From: Oscillibacter sp.
Lineage (GTDB): Bacteria; Bacillota; Clostridia; Oscillospirales; Oscillospiraceae
Length of the DNA stretch: 64,000 bases
Direction of reading: 5' to 3'
NCBI GenBank assembly: GCA_017482345.1
Contig: JAFUNB010000016.1
Span: 145,524-209,523, forward strand
Positions 44,367 through 52,632 of this stretch are shown piece by piece. The notes beneath the pieces are model-generated. The model searched no databases. It was not told the origin of the DNA and saw only the letters and a list, made by a program, of their open reading frames with translations. Each line of letters begins with the position of its first letter. The stretch's first letter is position 1. The position numbers and the translations under genes were made by a program.

Positions 44367-45725
44367 TTAACCCAGGATGACGGAGCCCTTTTCCCGCTCG
44401 GCCAAGCCTGCCTTGATGCGGTAGATGGTGGCGGCGGCCTCCAGCTTGGTCTGCTCGCCGGTAACCATGTCCTTGCAGGCCACCACGCCGGCGTTGATCT
44501 CGTCCTCACCCAGGAAGATGACGTAGGGGATGGCGAGGTTGTTGGCGTAGTTCATCTTGGCCTTGAACTTCTTCTGCTCGGCGTGGATCTGGGTGCGGAT
44601 GCCGTTTTCGCGGAGCTGGGTGGCCAGAGAGATGGCGGCGGACAGATCCTCGGTCATGGGCAGGATCAGCACGTCGGCGGGAGCGGTGGGCAGCTCGGGG
44701 TTCAGCATGCCCTGCTCGCCCAGCACGTAGAACAGGCGGGTGAGACCAATGGAGATGCCGACGCCGGGCAGCTGCTTGTCGGTGTAGTACTCGGCCAGGT
44801 TGTCATAGCGGCCGCCGGAGCAGACGGAGCCGATCTCGGGGTGATCCAGCAGGGTGGTCTCGTAGACGGTGCCGGTGTAGTAGTCGAGGCCCCGGGCGAT
44901 GGTCAGATCCACGGCGAAGTTCTCGGCGGGCACGCCGAAGGCGGCCAGATACTTCACCACGGTGTTCAGCTCAGCAAGGCCGGTGTCGAACATCTCGTCG
45001 CGGCCCTTGTAGCCCTCCAGAGCGGCGAGGACCTCTTCGTTGCTGCCGGTGATGGAGATGAACTTCAGGATCTCATCGGACTGCTCCTCCGTCAGGCCGA
45101 TCTCCTCGCTCATGAGGAGGACCTTCACCTTCCCGGCGCCGATCTTGTCCAGCTTGTCCACGGTGCGCATGATGTCGCCGGACTTTTCGGTCAGGCCCAG
45201 ACAGGCATAAAAGCCGTTGAGGATCTTGCGGTTGTTGACACGGATCTGGAACCGCTTCAGGCCCAGAGTGGAGAAGGTCTTGTAGATGATGGAGGGGATC
45301 TCCGCCTCGTTGGTGATGTCCAGCTTGCCGTCACCGATGATGTCGATGTCGGCCTGATAGAACTCACGGAAGCGGCCGCGCTGGGCGCGCTCACCGCGGT
45401 AGACCTTGCCGATCTGGTAGCGGCGGAAGGGGAAGGAGAGGTCATTGTAGTGCAGGGCCACATACTTGGCCAGAGGCACCGTCAGGTCAAAGCGCAGGGA
45501 GAGGTCGGCGTCGCCCTTCTGGAAGCGGTAGATCTGCTTTTCGGTCTCGCCGCCGCCCTTGGCCAGCAGCACGTCGCTGGACTCGATGACAGGGGTGTCC
45601 AGGGGGGTGAAGCCGTACAGGGAATAGGTCTGGCGCAGCACTTCCATGATGCGCTCCATCTGCTGCTGGGGCGCGGGCAGCAGCTCCATAAAGCCGGACA
45701 GGGTCCGGGGGGTCATTTTTGCCAT
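44367..45725 (-). CDS. hisS: Histidyl-tRNA synthetase
   Basis: A 452-residue class II synthetase. Motif 2 (YRGERAQRGRFREFYQADIDIIG), histidine motifs (ARGLDYYTGTVYE and CSGGRYDNL), C-terminal Rossmann-like anticodon domain (VLILPMTEDLSAAISLATQLRENGIRTQI). ATG at 45725 after AAAGGAG. Controlled by a T-box leader. Confidence 0.96.
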   Translation of the reverse strand: MAKMTPRTLSGFMELLPAPQQQMERIMEVLRQTYSLYGFTPLDTPVIESSDVLLAKGGGETEKQIYRFQKGDADLSLRFDLTVPLAKYVALHYNDLSFPFRRYQIGKVYRGERAQRGRFREFYQADIDIIGDGKLDITNEAEIPSIIYKTFSTLGLKRFQIRVNNRKILNGFYACLGLTEKSGDIMRTVDKLDKIGAGKVKVLLMSEEIGLTEEQSDEILKFISITGSNEEVLAALEGYKGRDEMFDTGLAELNTVVKYLAAFGVPAENFAVDLTIARGLDYYTGTVYETTLLDHPEIGSVCSGGRYDNLAEYYTDKQLPGVGISIGLTRLFYVLGEQGMLNPELPTAPADVLILPMTEDLSAAISLATQLRENGIRTQIHAEQKKFKAKMNYANNLAIPYVIFLGEDEINAGVVACKDMVTGEQTKLEAAATIYRIKAGLAEREKGSVILG

Positions 45726-45816
45726 ATTGGTACTCCTTTTGGGGTAGAATTTACGAAATCAGGGGTTTTATGCCGGATATTTATTAAAATCCGGGGGATT
45801 TGGCAGGTACGTGGGC

Positions 45817-46070
45817 AAAAAAAGATGCTCCCGTCCCTGTGCATTGGGACGAGAGCGAACATACGCTTCGTGGTGCCACCCAAATTCAGGACGCAATGCG
45901 TCCCCTCTGGCCTCCTTTGATACGGGGAGGGAGCCGTGGGCATTTCTGCCCCCGCTCATCCGCTGTCCTTCGTCCAGTCCGGCCGGGTCGCTCTCAGCGC
46001 CGCGTCCCTCTCTGTGGGCCGATGGTTGGAGTACTGCTGCGGAATCGTTGCGGTATTCGGTTGTCAGCGC
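45817..46070 (-). ncRNA. T-box leader of hisS
   Basis: Read on the minus strand, the leader contains TTTGGGTGGCACCACG (plus positions about 45870-45886), the T-box, followed by a terminator: GCTCTCGTCCC/GGGACGGGAGC then T7 (45817-45857). It occupies most of the 349-bp gap between mgsA and hisS. Uncharged tRNA (expected tRNA-His) should allow read-through. Confidence 0.88.
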
Positions 46071-46074
46071 CGGA

Positions 46075-46491
46075 TCAGGCGATGGGACGGTTGGAGGCGG
46101 GATTGTACATATAGCGCCAATCCAGATCGCCGCGGGCCAGACCCATGACCAGAGCCTCGGCAGTGCCGATGTTGCTGGCGAAGGGGATGTTGTTCTTGTC
46201 GCACAGGCGGGAGATGTAGGAGACCTCGTCGGCCATCTTCTCGTTGTTGGGGTCATTGAAGAAGAGGACCAGATCGAACTCATTGTAGGCAATGCGTGCG
46301 CCGATCTGCTGGCTGCCGCCGTGTCCGTAGGACAGGAAGCAATGGACATTCAGACCGGTGGCGTCAGCGACCATATGGCCGGTGGCGTTGGTTGCATAGA
46401 TGTTATGCTGGGAGAGAATGCCGGCATAGGCAGTGCAGAACTGGACCATGAGATCCTTCTTGTTGTCGTGAGACATGAGAGCGATGTTCAT
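46075..46491 (-). CDS. mgsA: Methylglyoxal synthase
   Basis: A 138-residue enzyme turning dihydroxyacetone phosphate into methylglyoxal and phosphate. MgsA landmarks: MNIALMSHDNKKDLM, ATNATGHMV, the active-site loop LSYGHGGSQQIGARI, and FFNDPNNE. ATG at 46491 after AAGGAAGGAG. It lies 19 bp after the MinD-like gene on the same strand. Confidence 0.94.
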   Translation of the reverse strand: MNIALMSHDNKKDLMVQFCTAYAGILSQHNIYATNATGHMVADATGLNVHCFLSYGHGGSQQIGARIAYNEFDLVLFFNDPNNEKMADEVSYISRLCDKNNIPFASNIGTAEALVMGLARGDLDWRYMYNPASNRPIA

Positions 46492-46510
46492 TGGCAAGAA
46501 CTCCTTCCTT

Positions 46511-47263
46511 CTATCTGATACGCAGCAGGGGCACGCGATAGCCCTGGATGCGCTTGGAGATGTTGTAATAAGCTGTGGCGGCCATACGGCTGTCGGCCAG
46601 CAGCAGGGGGGTGCCTCGGTTCAGACTCAGAGGCAGAGCGTCGTCCTCCGGAACCACGCCCAGCAGCGGCGCGCCGGCCTTGTCGATGGCGTCATCGATG
46701 GTGGCGTGAAGCTGGCGCAGGAGCTTTTTCCGCACCCGGTTCACCACCAGATGCAGGGCGCCGGCGCCGAAGCGGTCCAGCTCCATGACGGTGTGCTGCG
46801 CGTCCCGCAGGGAGGAGGCGTCGGTGCAGGTGACCACCACGCAGCGGTCCGCCGCGCAGGTGGCCAGGGTAAAGCCGGTGCCCAGACCGGCGGGAGCGTC
46901 CAGAAGACAGTAGTCAAAGCGGACCCGGACTTCGTCCAGCAGGGCCGCCATCTGTTCCTGTGTGACGGGATTGGAGCGGATGCGGACGGGGGCCGTCAGC
47001 AGGCAGAGGCCGGGCACTCTGGGGTGTTCCACCACGGCGGAATCCAGACTGCAGCGGCCCTGGGCCACGTCGGAGAAATCCATCAGCGCCCGGTCGGTGA
47101 GACCCAGCGCCAGATCCAGATTTCTAAGGCCAATGTCGCAGTCCAGGCACAAAACCCGATAGCCGCTGAGCGCCAGCGCCGTGCCGACGCCGGCCACAAA
47201 GGAGGTCTTACCGGTACCGCCCTTGCCGGATACCACGGCGATGCATTGTCCTCGGGTTCCCAT
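46511..47263 (-). CDS. MinD/ParA-family ATPase
   Basis: A 250-residue deviant Walker-A ATPase (VVSGKGGTGKTSFVAGVG, switch LDCDIGLRNLDLALG, LLDAPAGLG). It resembles MinD: the GLRNLD box is typical, but the C-terminus (SKRIQGYRVPLLRIR) is not the classic MinD membrane helix, although basic and amphipathic. No minC or minE adjoins it. ATG at 47263 after AGGAGG. Likely roles: septum placement or flagellum/pole-type positioning. Confidence 0.8.
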   Translation of the reverse strand: MGTRGQCIAVVSGKGGTGKTSFVAGVGTALALSGYRVLCLDCDIGLRNLDLALGLTDRALMDFSDVAQGRCSLDSAVVEHPRVPGLCLLTAPVRIRSNPVTQEQMAALLDEVRVRFDYCLLDAPAGLGTGFTLATCAADRCVVVTCTDASSLRDAQHTVMELDRFGAGALHLVVNRVRKKLLRQLHATIDDAIDKAGAPLLGVVPEDDALPLSLNRGTPLLLADSRMAATAYYNISKRIQGYRVPLLRIR

Positions 47264-47310
47264 ACGGCCTCCTAACCACACATTTGTCCTAATGTGCTCC
47301 CAATTTACTA

Positions 47311-48006
47311 TTATAACGGATTCTTCTTGATTTTTGCAAATGCTCTGGGATATTTTTTTGGCGTTTCTTTGATTTTTTTGATGAAAACCAGCCGGTGGGT
47401 CACATCGGTACCGGGGATCTGGTAGTCCACGGTGCGCTCCACCTGGCCGCCGAGGATGGAAATGGCCTTTTCGGCGGCCTTCAGCTCCTCGTCGGAGTCC
47501 ACGGATTTCATGGCGATGAAGGTGCCGCCTACTTTCACCAGGGGCAGGCACAGCTCGGTGAGCAGCTGGAAGTTGGCCACGGCACGGGAGGTGGCAAAAT
47601 CAAAGCTCTCCCGGTGCTTGACTGCAAATTCCTCGGCCCGGCCGTGGACGCAGTCCACGTTGGCATAGCCCAGCTCGTCGCAGACCTCCTTCAAAAAGTC
47701 GATGCGCTTGTTGAGGGAGTCCAGCAGCGTCATGCGAACGGTGGGGCAGACGATGCGCAGGGGCATGCCGGGGAAGCCGGCGCCGGTGCCCACGTCCACC
47801 ATGGTCTTACCGGCCAGGTCCACCTCGCCCAGCATGGCCACGCTGTCCAGGAAATGGAGAGTGGCCACGTCGGCAGGCTCGGTGATGGCGGTCAGGTTCA
47901 TGACCTTGTTTTTCTCCACCAGCATTTCACCGAAGCGCTCCAGCGCGGGGATGCCGTCGGTGGGCAGACCCAGGGCGGACAGACCTGCGTGCAGCAGCTG
48001 CTCCAT
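47311..48006 (-). CDS. rsmG: 16S rRNA (guanine-527-N7)-methyltransferase RsmG
   Basis: A 231-residue SAM-dependent methyltransferase (VDVGTGAGFPGMPLRIVCP, LLDSLNKRIDFL, VHGRAEEF, SRAVA). The ATG overlaps the mscL stop (TAATG), so the genes are coupled. In Bacillus rsmG follows mnmG; here it follows mscL. Confidence 0.95.
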   Translation of the reverse strand: MEQLLHAGLSALGLPTDGIPALERFGEMLVEKNKVMNLTAITEPADVATLHFLDSVAMLGEVDLAGKTMVDVGTGAGFPGMPLRIVCPTVRMTLLDSLNKRIDFLKEVCDELGYANVDCVHGRAEEFAVKHRESFDFATSRAVANFQLLTELCLPLVKVGGTFIAMKSVDSDEELKAAEKAISILGGQVERTVDYQIPGTDVTHRLVFIKKIKETPKKYPRAFAKIKKNPL

Positions 48007-48449
48007 TACTTCTGCTCCTTCAGCAGGTCGCGGATCTCGGCCAGCAGCTCCTCGGTGGTGGGAGCGGGGGGAGCGGCGGGAGCCTCGGGCTCGGGAGCGG
48101 GCTCTTCCTTCTTCTTGTGCAGGTTGTTCAGAGCCTTGACCATGCAGAACACAGCAAAGGCGATGATGATGAAGTCCAGAATGATGGCGATGGTGTTGCC
48201 ATAGTTGATGGCGACTTCGGTAGCGGGATCAATCACGCCCTCGGCGTTGGCCACGGCCTGCTTCAGAACGATCTTCCACTGGGAGAAATCCACGCCGCCG
48301 GTGATCATGGAGATGCAGGGCATGATGATGTCGTTGACAATGGAGGTGGTGATCTTGCCGAATGCGCCGCCGATGACAACACCGACAGCCATGTCGATCA
48401 CGTTGCCGCGCATGGCGAAGGTTTTGAACTCCTCAAAGAACTTTTTCAT
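48006..48449 (-). CDS. mscL: Large-conductance mechanosensitive channel MscL
   Basis: A 147-residue channel subunit: [41 protein letters not shown] with the pore helix, a periplasmic loop, TM2 and a cytoplasmic Glu/Pro/Ala-rich linker before the C-terminal bundle helix. It relieves osmotic downshock. SD AGGAGG. Confidence 0.95.
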   Translation of the reverse strand: MKKFFEEFKTFAMRGNVIDMAVGVVIGGAFGKITTSIVNDIIMPCISMITGGVDFSQWKIVLKQAVANAEGVIDPATEVAINYGNTIAIILDFIIIAFAVFCMVKALNNLHKKKEEPAPEPEAPAAPPAPTTEELLAEIRDLLKEQK

Positions 48450-48762
48450 GAGAAAGCCTCCTGTATGTGATTTTGGGAATCCTGAAACCCTTGCGGCGCA
48501 AGGGTTTCAGGCGTCAGACCCGAATGGAGCCGATAGAATCGGCGAAAATGAGGCAGAGGTCGTCTCAAGCGGCTTGTATCCGCTGGAAACGGCTGCCAAA
48601 TTTTGGAAAATCCTCTGTTTGCTTCTTGGGAACCGCGTCGCCGCAAGCTTCATAGCACTCGTTTCGGCCTGCGGCCAAAACTCGTTTATTACGCTGCGGC
48701 TCCTTTTCCGTCTGCACCCGCTTCGCTGGGCTGCAGACGGAGAGAGGCGGAAGTAACGACTA
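48450..48762. other. Gene-free stretch between mscL and serS with two palindromes
   Basis: No plausible gene in 313 bp. It holds a hairpin of CCTGAAACCCTTGCG and CGCAAGGGTTTCAGG arms (48481-48511), whose CCCTTGCG core also occurs near 5983, and a second hairpin CCGTCTGCA/TGCAGACGG (48708-48740). The composition is like the structured gap at 5.9-6.1 kb. Neither has a T-tail on the minus strand, so they are not obvious terminators. Confidence 0.6.
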
Positions 48763-50067
48763 TTACTTCTTGGGAACCAGAATCTCCTGGCCGCCCATGT
48801 AGGGACGCAGGACCTCGGGGATGGTGACGGAGCCGTCGGCCTGCAGGTGGTTCTCCAGGAAGGCGATCAGCATGCGGGGAGGAGCCACGACGGTGTTGTT
48901 CAGGGTGTGGGGCAGATACAGCTTGCCGTCCTCGCCCTTGACGCGCATCTTCAGGCGGCGGGCCTGAGCCTCGCCCAGGTTGGAGCAGGAGCAGACCTCG
49001 AAGTACTTCTGCTGACGGGGAGACCAGGCCTCGATGTCGCAGGACTTGACCTTCAGGTCAGCCAGGTCGCCGGAGCAGCACTCCAGCTGACGGACGGGGA
49101 TCTCCAGAGAGCGGAACAGCTCCACGGAGAAGCGCCACATCTTCTCATACCAATCCATAGAATCCTCGGGCTTGCAGACGACGACCATCTCCTGCTTCTC
49201 GAACTGGTGGATACGGTACACGCCGCGCTCCTCGATGCCGTGGGCGCCCTTCTCCTTGCGGAAGCAGGGGGAGTAGGAGGTCAGGGTCTGGGGCAGCTGA
49301 GCCTCGGGGATGATCTGGTCGATGAACTTACCGATCATGGAGTGCTCGGAGGTACCGATCAGGTACAGGTCCTCGCCCTCGATCTTGTACATCATGGCGT
49401 CCATCTCGGTCTGAGACATAACGCCCTCGACAACGTTGCCGTGGATCATGAAGGGAGGAATGCAGTAGATGAAGCCCTTGCCGATCATGAAGTCACGGGC
49501 GTAGGCCAGCACGGCGGAGTGCAGGCGGGCGATGTCGCCCATCAGATAGTAGAAGCCGTTGCCGGAGACGCGGCCGGCGGAGTCCATGTCAACGCCGTTG
49601 AAGCGCTCCATGATGGCGGTGTGGTAGGGAACCTCGTACTCGGGAACCACGGGCTCGCCGAAGCGCTCCACTTCCACGTTGAACTCGTCGCTCTCGCCGA
49701 TGGGCACAGAGGGGTCGATGATGTTGGGGATGACCAGCATGATCTTGCGGACCTTCTCGTCCAGCTCGGTCTCCAGCTTTTCCAGCTCAGCCAGACGGTC
49801 GGCCTGCTCCTTGACCTGAGCCTTGACGGCCTCGGCCTCAGCCAGCTTGCTGGGGTCCTTCTTGGCCTGGCCCATCAGCATGCCGATCTGCTTGGACAGG
49901 GCGTTGCGGTTGGAGCGCAGTTGGTCGGCCTCCACGATGGCGGCACGGCGCTGAGCGTCCAGAGCGATGACCTCGTCAACCAGGGGCAGCTTCTGATCCT
50001 GGAACTTTTTCTTGATGTTTTCCTTGACGATTTCGGGATTTTCCCGGATAAACTTAATATCCAGCAT
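48763..50067 (-). CDS. serS: Seryl-tRNA synthetase
   Basis: A 434-residue class II enzyme. Long N-terminal coiled-coil arm (residues about 25-105), motif 2 (CFRKEKGAHGIEERGVYRIHQFEKQEM), motif 3 (NTVVAPPRMLIAFLENH). The start LDIKFIRENPEIVKENIKKK is typical. No T-box upstream; a parS site lies about 85 bp ahead of the start. Confidence 0.96.
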   Translation of the reverse strand: MLDIKFIRENPEIVKENIKKKFQDQKLPLVDEVIALDAQRRAAIVEADQLRSNRNALSKQIGMLMGQAKKDPSKLAEAEAVKAQVKEQADRLAELEKLETELDEKVRKIMLVIPNIIDPSVPIGESDEFNVEVERFGEPVVPEYEVPYHTAIMERFNGVDMDSAGRVSGNGFYYLMGDIARLHSAVLAYARDFMIGKGFIYCIPPFMIHGNVVEGVMSQTEMDAMMYKIEGEDLYLIGTSEHSMIGKFIDQIIPEAQLPQTLTSYSPCFRKEKGAHGIEERGVYRIHQFEKQEMVVVCKPEDSMDWYEKMWRFSVELFRSLEIPVRQLECCSGDLADLKVKSCDIEAWSPRQQKYFEVCSCSNLGEAQARRLKMRVKGEDGKLYLPHTLNNTVVAPPRMLIAFLENHLQADGSVTIPEVLRPYMGGQEILVPKK

Positions 50068-50149
50068 GATGTTTGTCTCCTTGTATTTGAATGATATTTG
50101 ATGATTATTTCAAGTTGCCGCGAAACTGGCTTTGCCCGTTCCGCGGCAA

Positions 50150-50165
50150 TGTTTCACGTGAAACA
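50150..50165. promoter_or_regulatory. parS: parS centromere site 1
   Basis: Exact TGTTTCACGTGAAACA, the Spo0J/ParB site, between serS and the gene downstream of parB. Confidence 0.95.
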
Positions 50166-50720
50166 TTACCGGTTCAAAACGGCTTCTTTCAGCTGTTCAT
50201 ACCGCTGGGCCGGGGGAGTGACGGCGTCGTCCTCCTTGGGCAGCAGTGCCACAAGACCCTGGGTCTCCATGAACTGCATGGTCTCCATGCAGGCGTCGTA
50301 GTCGCCGGCGGAGAACTGCTGCTGCAGGGTATACAGCTCCAGCATGGCCTCCGTCTCCTTTTCGGCGGCGGCCAGATCGGACACATAGGTGGCCTGCTGT
50401 TTGGTGCCTTCGGCCTGTGCCTTTTCCAGTGCCTCCTCCTGATCGGCCAGGGAGTCCTCCAGCTGGGACATCTCCTCCTGCAGCTCAATGATCTTGTCCT
50501 GCAGCGCCTGCACCTCCTGCATAGCGGTGACGGAGTTCTGCAGCTTGCCCAGCGCCTCGGTGTTGCTGCGCTGGTGCATGAGGAAGGACAGGGCCATCAG
50601 CAGGAAGGCCGCGATGAACAGGATCATGATATACATGACGACGGGCTTTTTGCTGCGGGGCTCCTCCTTGGGAGCGGGAGCAGCGGATTCCTCGCCGTTT
50701 GTGCGCTTTTCCAGATTCAT
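50166..50720 (-). CDS. Membrane-anchored coiled-coil protein downstream of parB
   Basis: A 184-residue protein: cytoplasmic Pro/Lys-rich N-terminus, one membrane helix (residues about 27-47, VVMYIMILFIAAFLLMALSFL), a long coiled coil (about 52-110, ALQDKIIELQEEMSQLEDSLADQ) and a small C-terminal helical domain outside. No family recognised. It lies 24 bp after parB and ends at a parS site. A link to chromosome or envelope organisation is only suggested by position. Confidence 0.7.
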   Translation of the reverse strand: MNLEKRTNGEESAAPAPKEEPRSKKPVVMYIMILFIAAFLLMALSFLMHQRSNTEALGKLQNSVTAMQEVQALQDKIIELQEEMSQLEDSLADQEEALEKAQAEGTKQQATYVSDLAAAEKETEAMLELYTLQQQFSAGDYDACMETMQFMETQGLVALLPKEDDAVTPPAQRYEQLKEAVLNR

Positions 50721-50744
50721 GCTAAGGATCCTTTCCTGAGTCGC

Positions 50745-51617
50745 TTATTTGGTTTTCTTCACCTGCAGCAGCGCCAGAGCGTCCAGCAGGTCGTTCAGAT
50801 CGTCCAGACCGTAGTATTCCAGTTCAATTTTGCCCTTTTTCTTGCCGGAAACGATCTTCACGCCTCGTCCCAGACGGGAGCTAAGGTCTTTCTGGGCCTC
50901 GGCGGTGTAATCCACACCTTCGGGAGCCTTCTTTTCCGGCTTTTTCTCGGCGGACAGCCGCTTGGCCAGCGCCTCCGTCTGCCGGACGGACAGGCCGCCG
51001 GTGACAACAGCGTTGGCTGCGCTCTCCTGCAGGGAGGGGGAGAGGGGAACCAGAGCACGGGCATGGCCGGCGGAGAGCTTGCCCTCCTCCACCAACTTGC
51101 GCACGGCGGGGGTCAGACCCAGCAGACGCAGGGCGTTGGTGACGGCGCTGCGGGACTTGCCGACCCGCTGGGCGGCTTCCTCCTGGGTCATGTGGTAGGT
51201 TTCGATGAGGGACTGGAAGCCGGCGGCCTCCTCCATGGGGTTCAGGTCCTCACGCTGGAGGTTTTCGATCATGGCCAGTTCGGCGGCCTTGCGGTCGTCG
51301 GCCTCGATGACGATGACGGGGACTTCGCTCAGTCCCGCCAGCCGTGCGGCACGCCAGCGGCGCTCACCGGCGATGATCTGATAGTAACCGGAAGAGAGCT
51401 TTCGCACCGTCAAAGGCTGGATAATGCCGTGTTCGGAAATGGAAGCGGCCAATTCTGCCAGCGCGGCCTCGTCAAAATACTTGCGGGGCTGGGCTGAGCA
51501 GCTTTCCACCTGTGAGATGGGGAGAGACAGACTGCCGGTAGTCTCGGTTTTCAAGACGTCGTCGCCCAGCAGGGCGCCTAAGCCCCGTCCGAGACCGGAG
51601 GGCTTTTTAGATGCCAT
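50745..51617 (-). CDS. parB: Chromosome partitioning protein ParB (Spo0J)
   Basis: A 290-residue CTP-dependent DNA clamp. Box PRKYFDEAALAELAASISEHGIIQPL, CTP motif GERRWRAARLAG, HTH (MTQEEAAQRVGKSRSAVTNALRLL), and a short C-terminal dimer domain. It loads at parS and spreads; three parS sites lie within 2.5 kb. 20 bp after parA. Confidence 0.96.
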   Translation of the reverse strand: MASKKPSGLGRGLGALLGDDVLKTETTGSLSLPISQVESCSAQPRKYFDEAALAELAASISEHGIIQPLTVRKLSSGYYQIIAGERRWRAARLAGLSEVPVIVIEADDRKAAELAMIENLQREDLNPMEEAAGFQSLIETYHMTQEEAAQRVGKSRSAVTNALRLLGLTPAVRKLVEEGKLSAGHARALVPLSPSLQESAANAVVTGGLSVRQTEALAKRLSAEKKPEKKAPEGVDYTAEAQKDLSSRLGRGVKIVSGKKKGKIELEYYGLDDLNDLLDALALLQVKKTK

Positions 51618-51637
51618 TTCATTCTCCTTTCCGGATG

Positions 51638-52396
51638 TCAGTGATTCTGTTTGCTCAAAAACTCCTTGGCCAGAGCCGTATATGCCTCGGCGCCCCGGGA
51701 GGAGCGGTCGTAGGAGGTGATGGGCTTGCCATGGCTGGGCGCCTCGGAAAGGCGCACATTGCGGGGAATGACGGTGGAATACACCTTGCCGGGGAAGTAG
51801 TGCTTCACTTCCTCCGCCACCTGCAGCGCCAGATTGGTGCGGCCGTCGAACATGGTCAGCAGCACGCCTTCCAGAGAAAGACGGGGATTCAGGGAGCGGC
51901 GCACGATGCGAACGGTGTTCATCAGGTCGGAAAGACCCTCCAGCGCGAAATATTCGCCCTGCACCGGCACCAGAATGGTGTCCGCGGCGCAGAGGGCGTT
52001 CAGCGTCAGCAGCTCCAGAGAGGGGGGACAGTCGATGAACACGAAGTCATAGTCGTCCTTCACCTGCCCGATGGCCTCCTTCAGCAGGAATTCCCGCCGC
52101 TCCATACCAATCAGCTCGATGCCGGCGCCGGCCAGCGCCTTGTTGGAGGGGAGAACGTCGCCGAACTTGGTATGTACCAGCGCGTCCCGGGTGGGGATGT
52201 CCTCGATGAGGACGTTGTAAACGCCCTTGGACACGGTTTTGTCCACGCCCATGCCGGAGGTGGAGTTGGCCTGGGGGTCGAAGTCCACCATCAGGACCTT
52301 TTTGCCCGCTTCTGTCAGGGCCGCTGCCAGATTCACGCAGGTGGTCGTCTTGCCCACGCCGCCCTTTTGATTCACGATTGCTACGGTTTTTGCCAC
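51638..52396 (-). CDS. parA: Chromosome partitioning ATPase ParA (Soj)
   Basis: A 252-residue Walker-type ATPase: VNQKGGVGKTTTCVNLAAAL, VDFDPQANSTSGMG, FIDCPPSLELLTLNAL. It moves ParB-parS complexes and, in Bacillus, modulates DnaA. GTG start at 52396 after GTAGGTG; the longer frame upstream overlaps the promoter. First gene of parA-parB-coiled-coil gene. Confidence 0.96.
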   Translation of the reverse strand: MAKTVAIVNQKGGVGKTTTCVNLAAALTEAGKKVLMVDFDPQANSTSGMGVDKTVSKGVYNVLIEDIPTRDALVHTKFGDVLPSNKALAGAGIELIGMERREFLLKEAIGQVKDDYDFVFIDCPPSLELLTLNALCAADTILVPVQGEYFALEGLSDLMNTVRIVRRSLNPRLSLEGVLLTMFDGRTNLALQVAEEVKHYFPGKVYSTVIPRNVRLSEAPSHGKPITSYDRSSRGAEAYTALAKEFLSKQNH

Positions 52397-52444
52397 GCAG
52401 GCACCTACTTTCCAATGAGGATATGTTGATTTACATACGGATAC

Positions 52445-52473
52445 ATTATAGCAAGGTGCCACAGGGCTTTCAA
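52445..52473 (-). promoter_or_regulatory. Promoter of the parAB operon
   Basis: On the minus strand TTGAAA (52468-52473), 17-bp spacer, TATAAT (52445-52450). Confidence 0.8.
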
Positions 52474-52548
52474 GGGTAAACGTGAAAAAGAGCGAAATTT
52501 ACATATTAAAAAAAGAAATGGCAGGTATTTCGTCTGCGGGGGGATGGA

Positions 52549-52564
52549 TGTTTCACGTGAAACA
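52549..52564. promoter_or_regulatory. parS: parS centromere site 2
   Basis: Exact TGTTTCACGTGAAACA, upstream of parA. Confidence 0.95.
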
Positions 52565-52590
52565 TCTGCCGGCAGCGGGACAAAAAAGGA

Positions 52591-52620
52591 CCGGGAATGT
52601 TTCACGTGAAACATTCCCGG
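52591..52620. terminator. parS: parS site 3 built into a terminator palindrome
   Basis: The exact parS (52598-52613) is the centre of a longer perfect palindrome: CCGGGAA is added on the left and TTCCCGG on the right, giving 30 bp in all. It is followed by TTTT on the plus strand and, after TCC, by T6 on the minus strand. It would act as both a ParB loading site and the terminator of the amylase gene. Confidence 0.85.
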
Positions 52621-52632
52621 TTTTCGTTGGTT

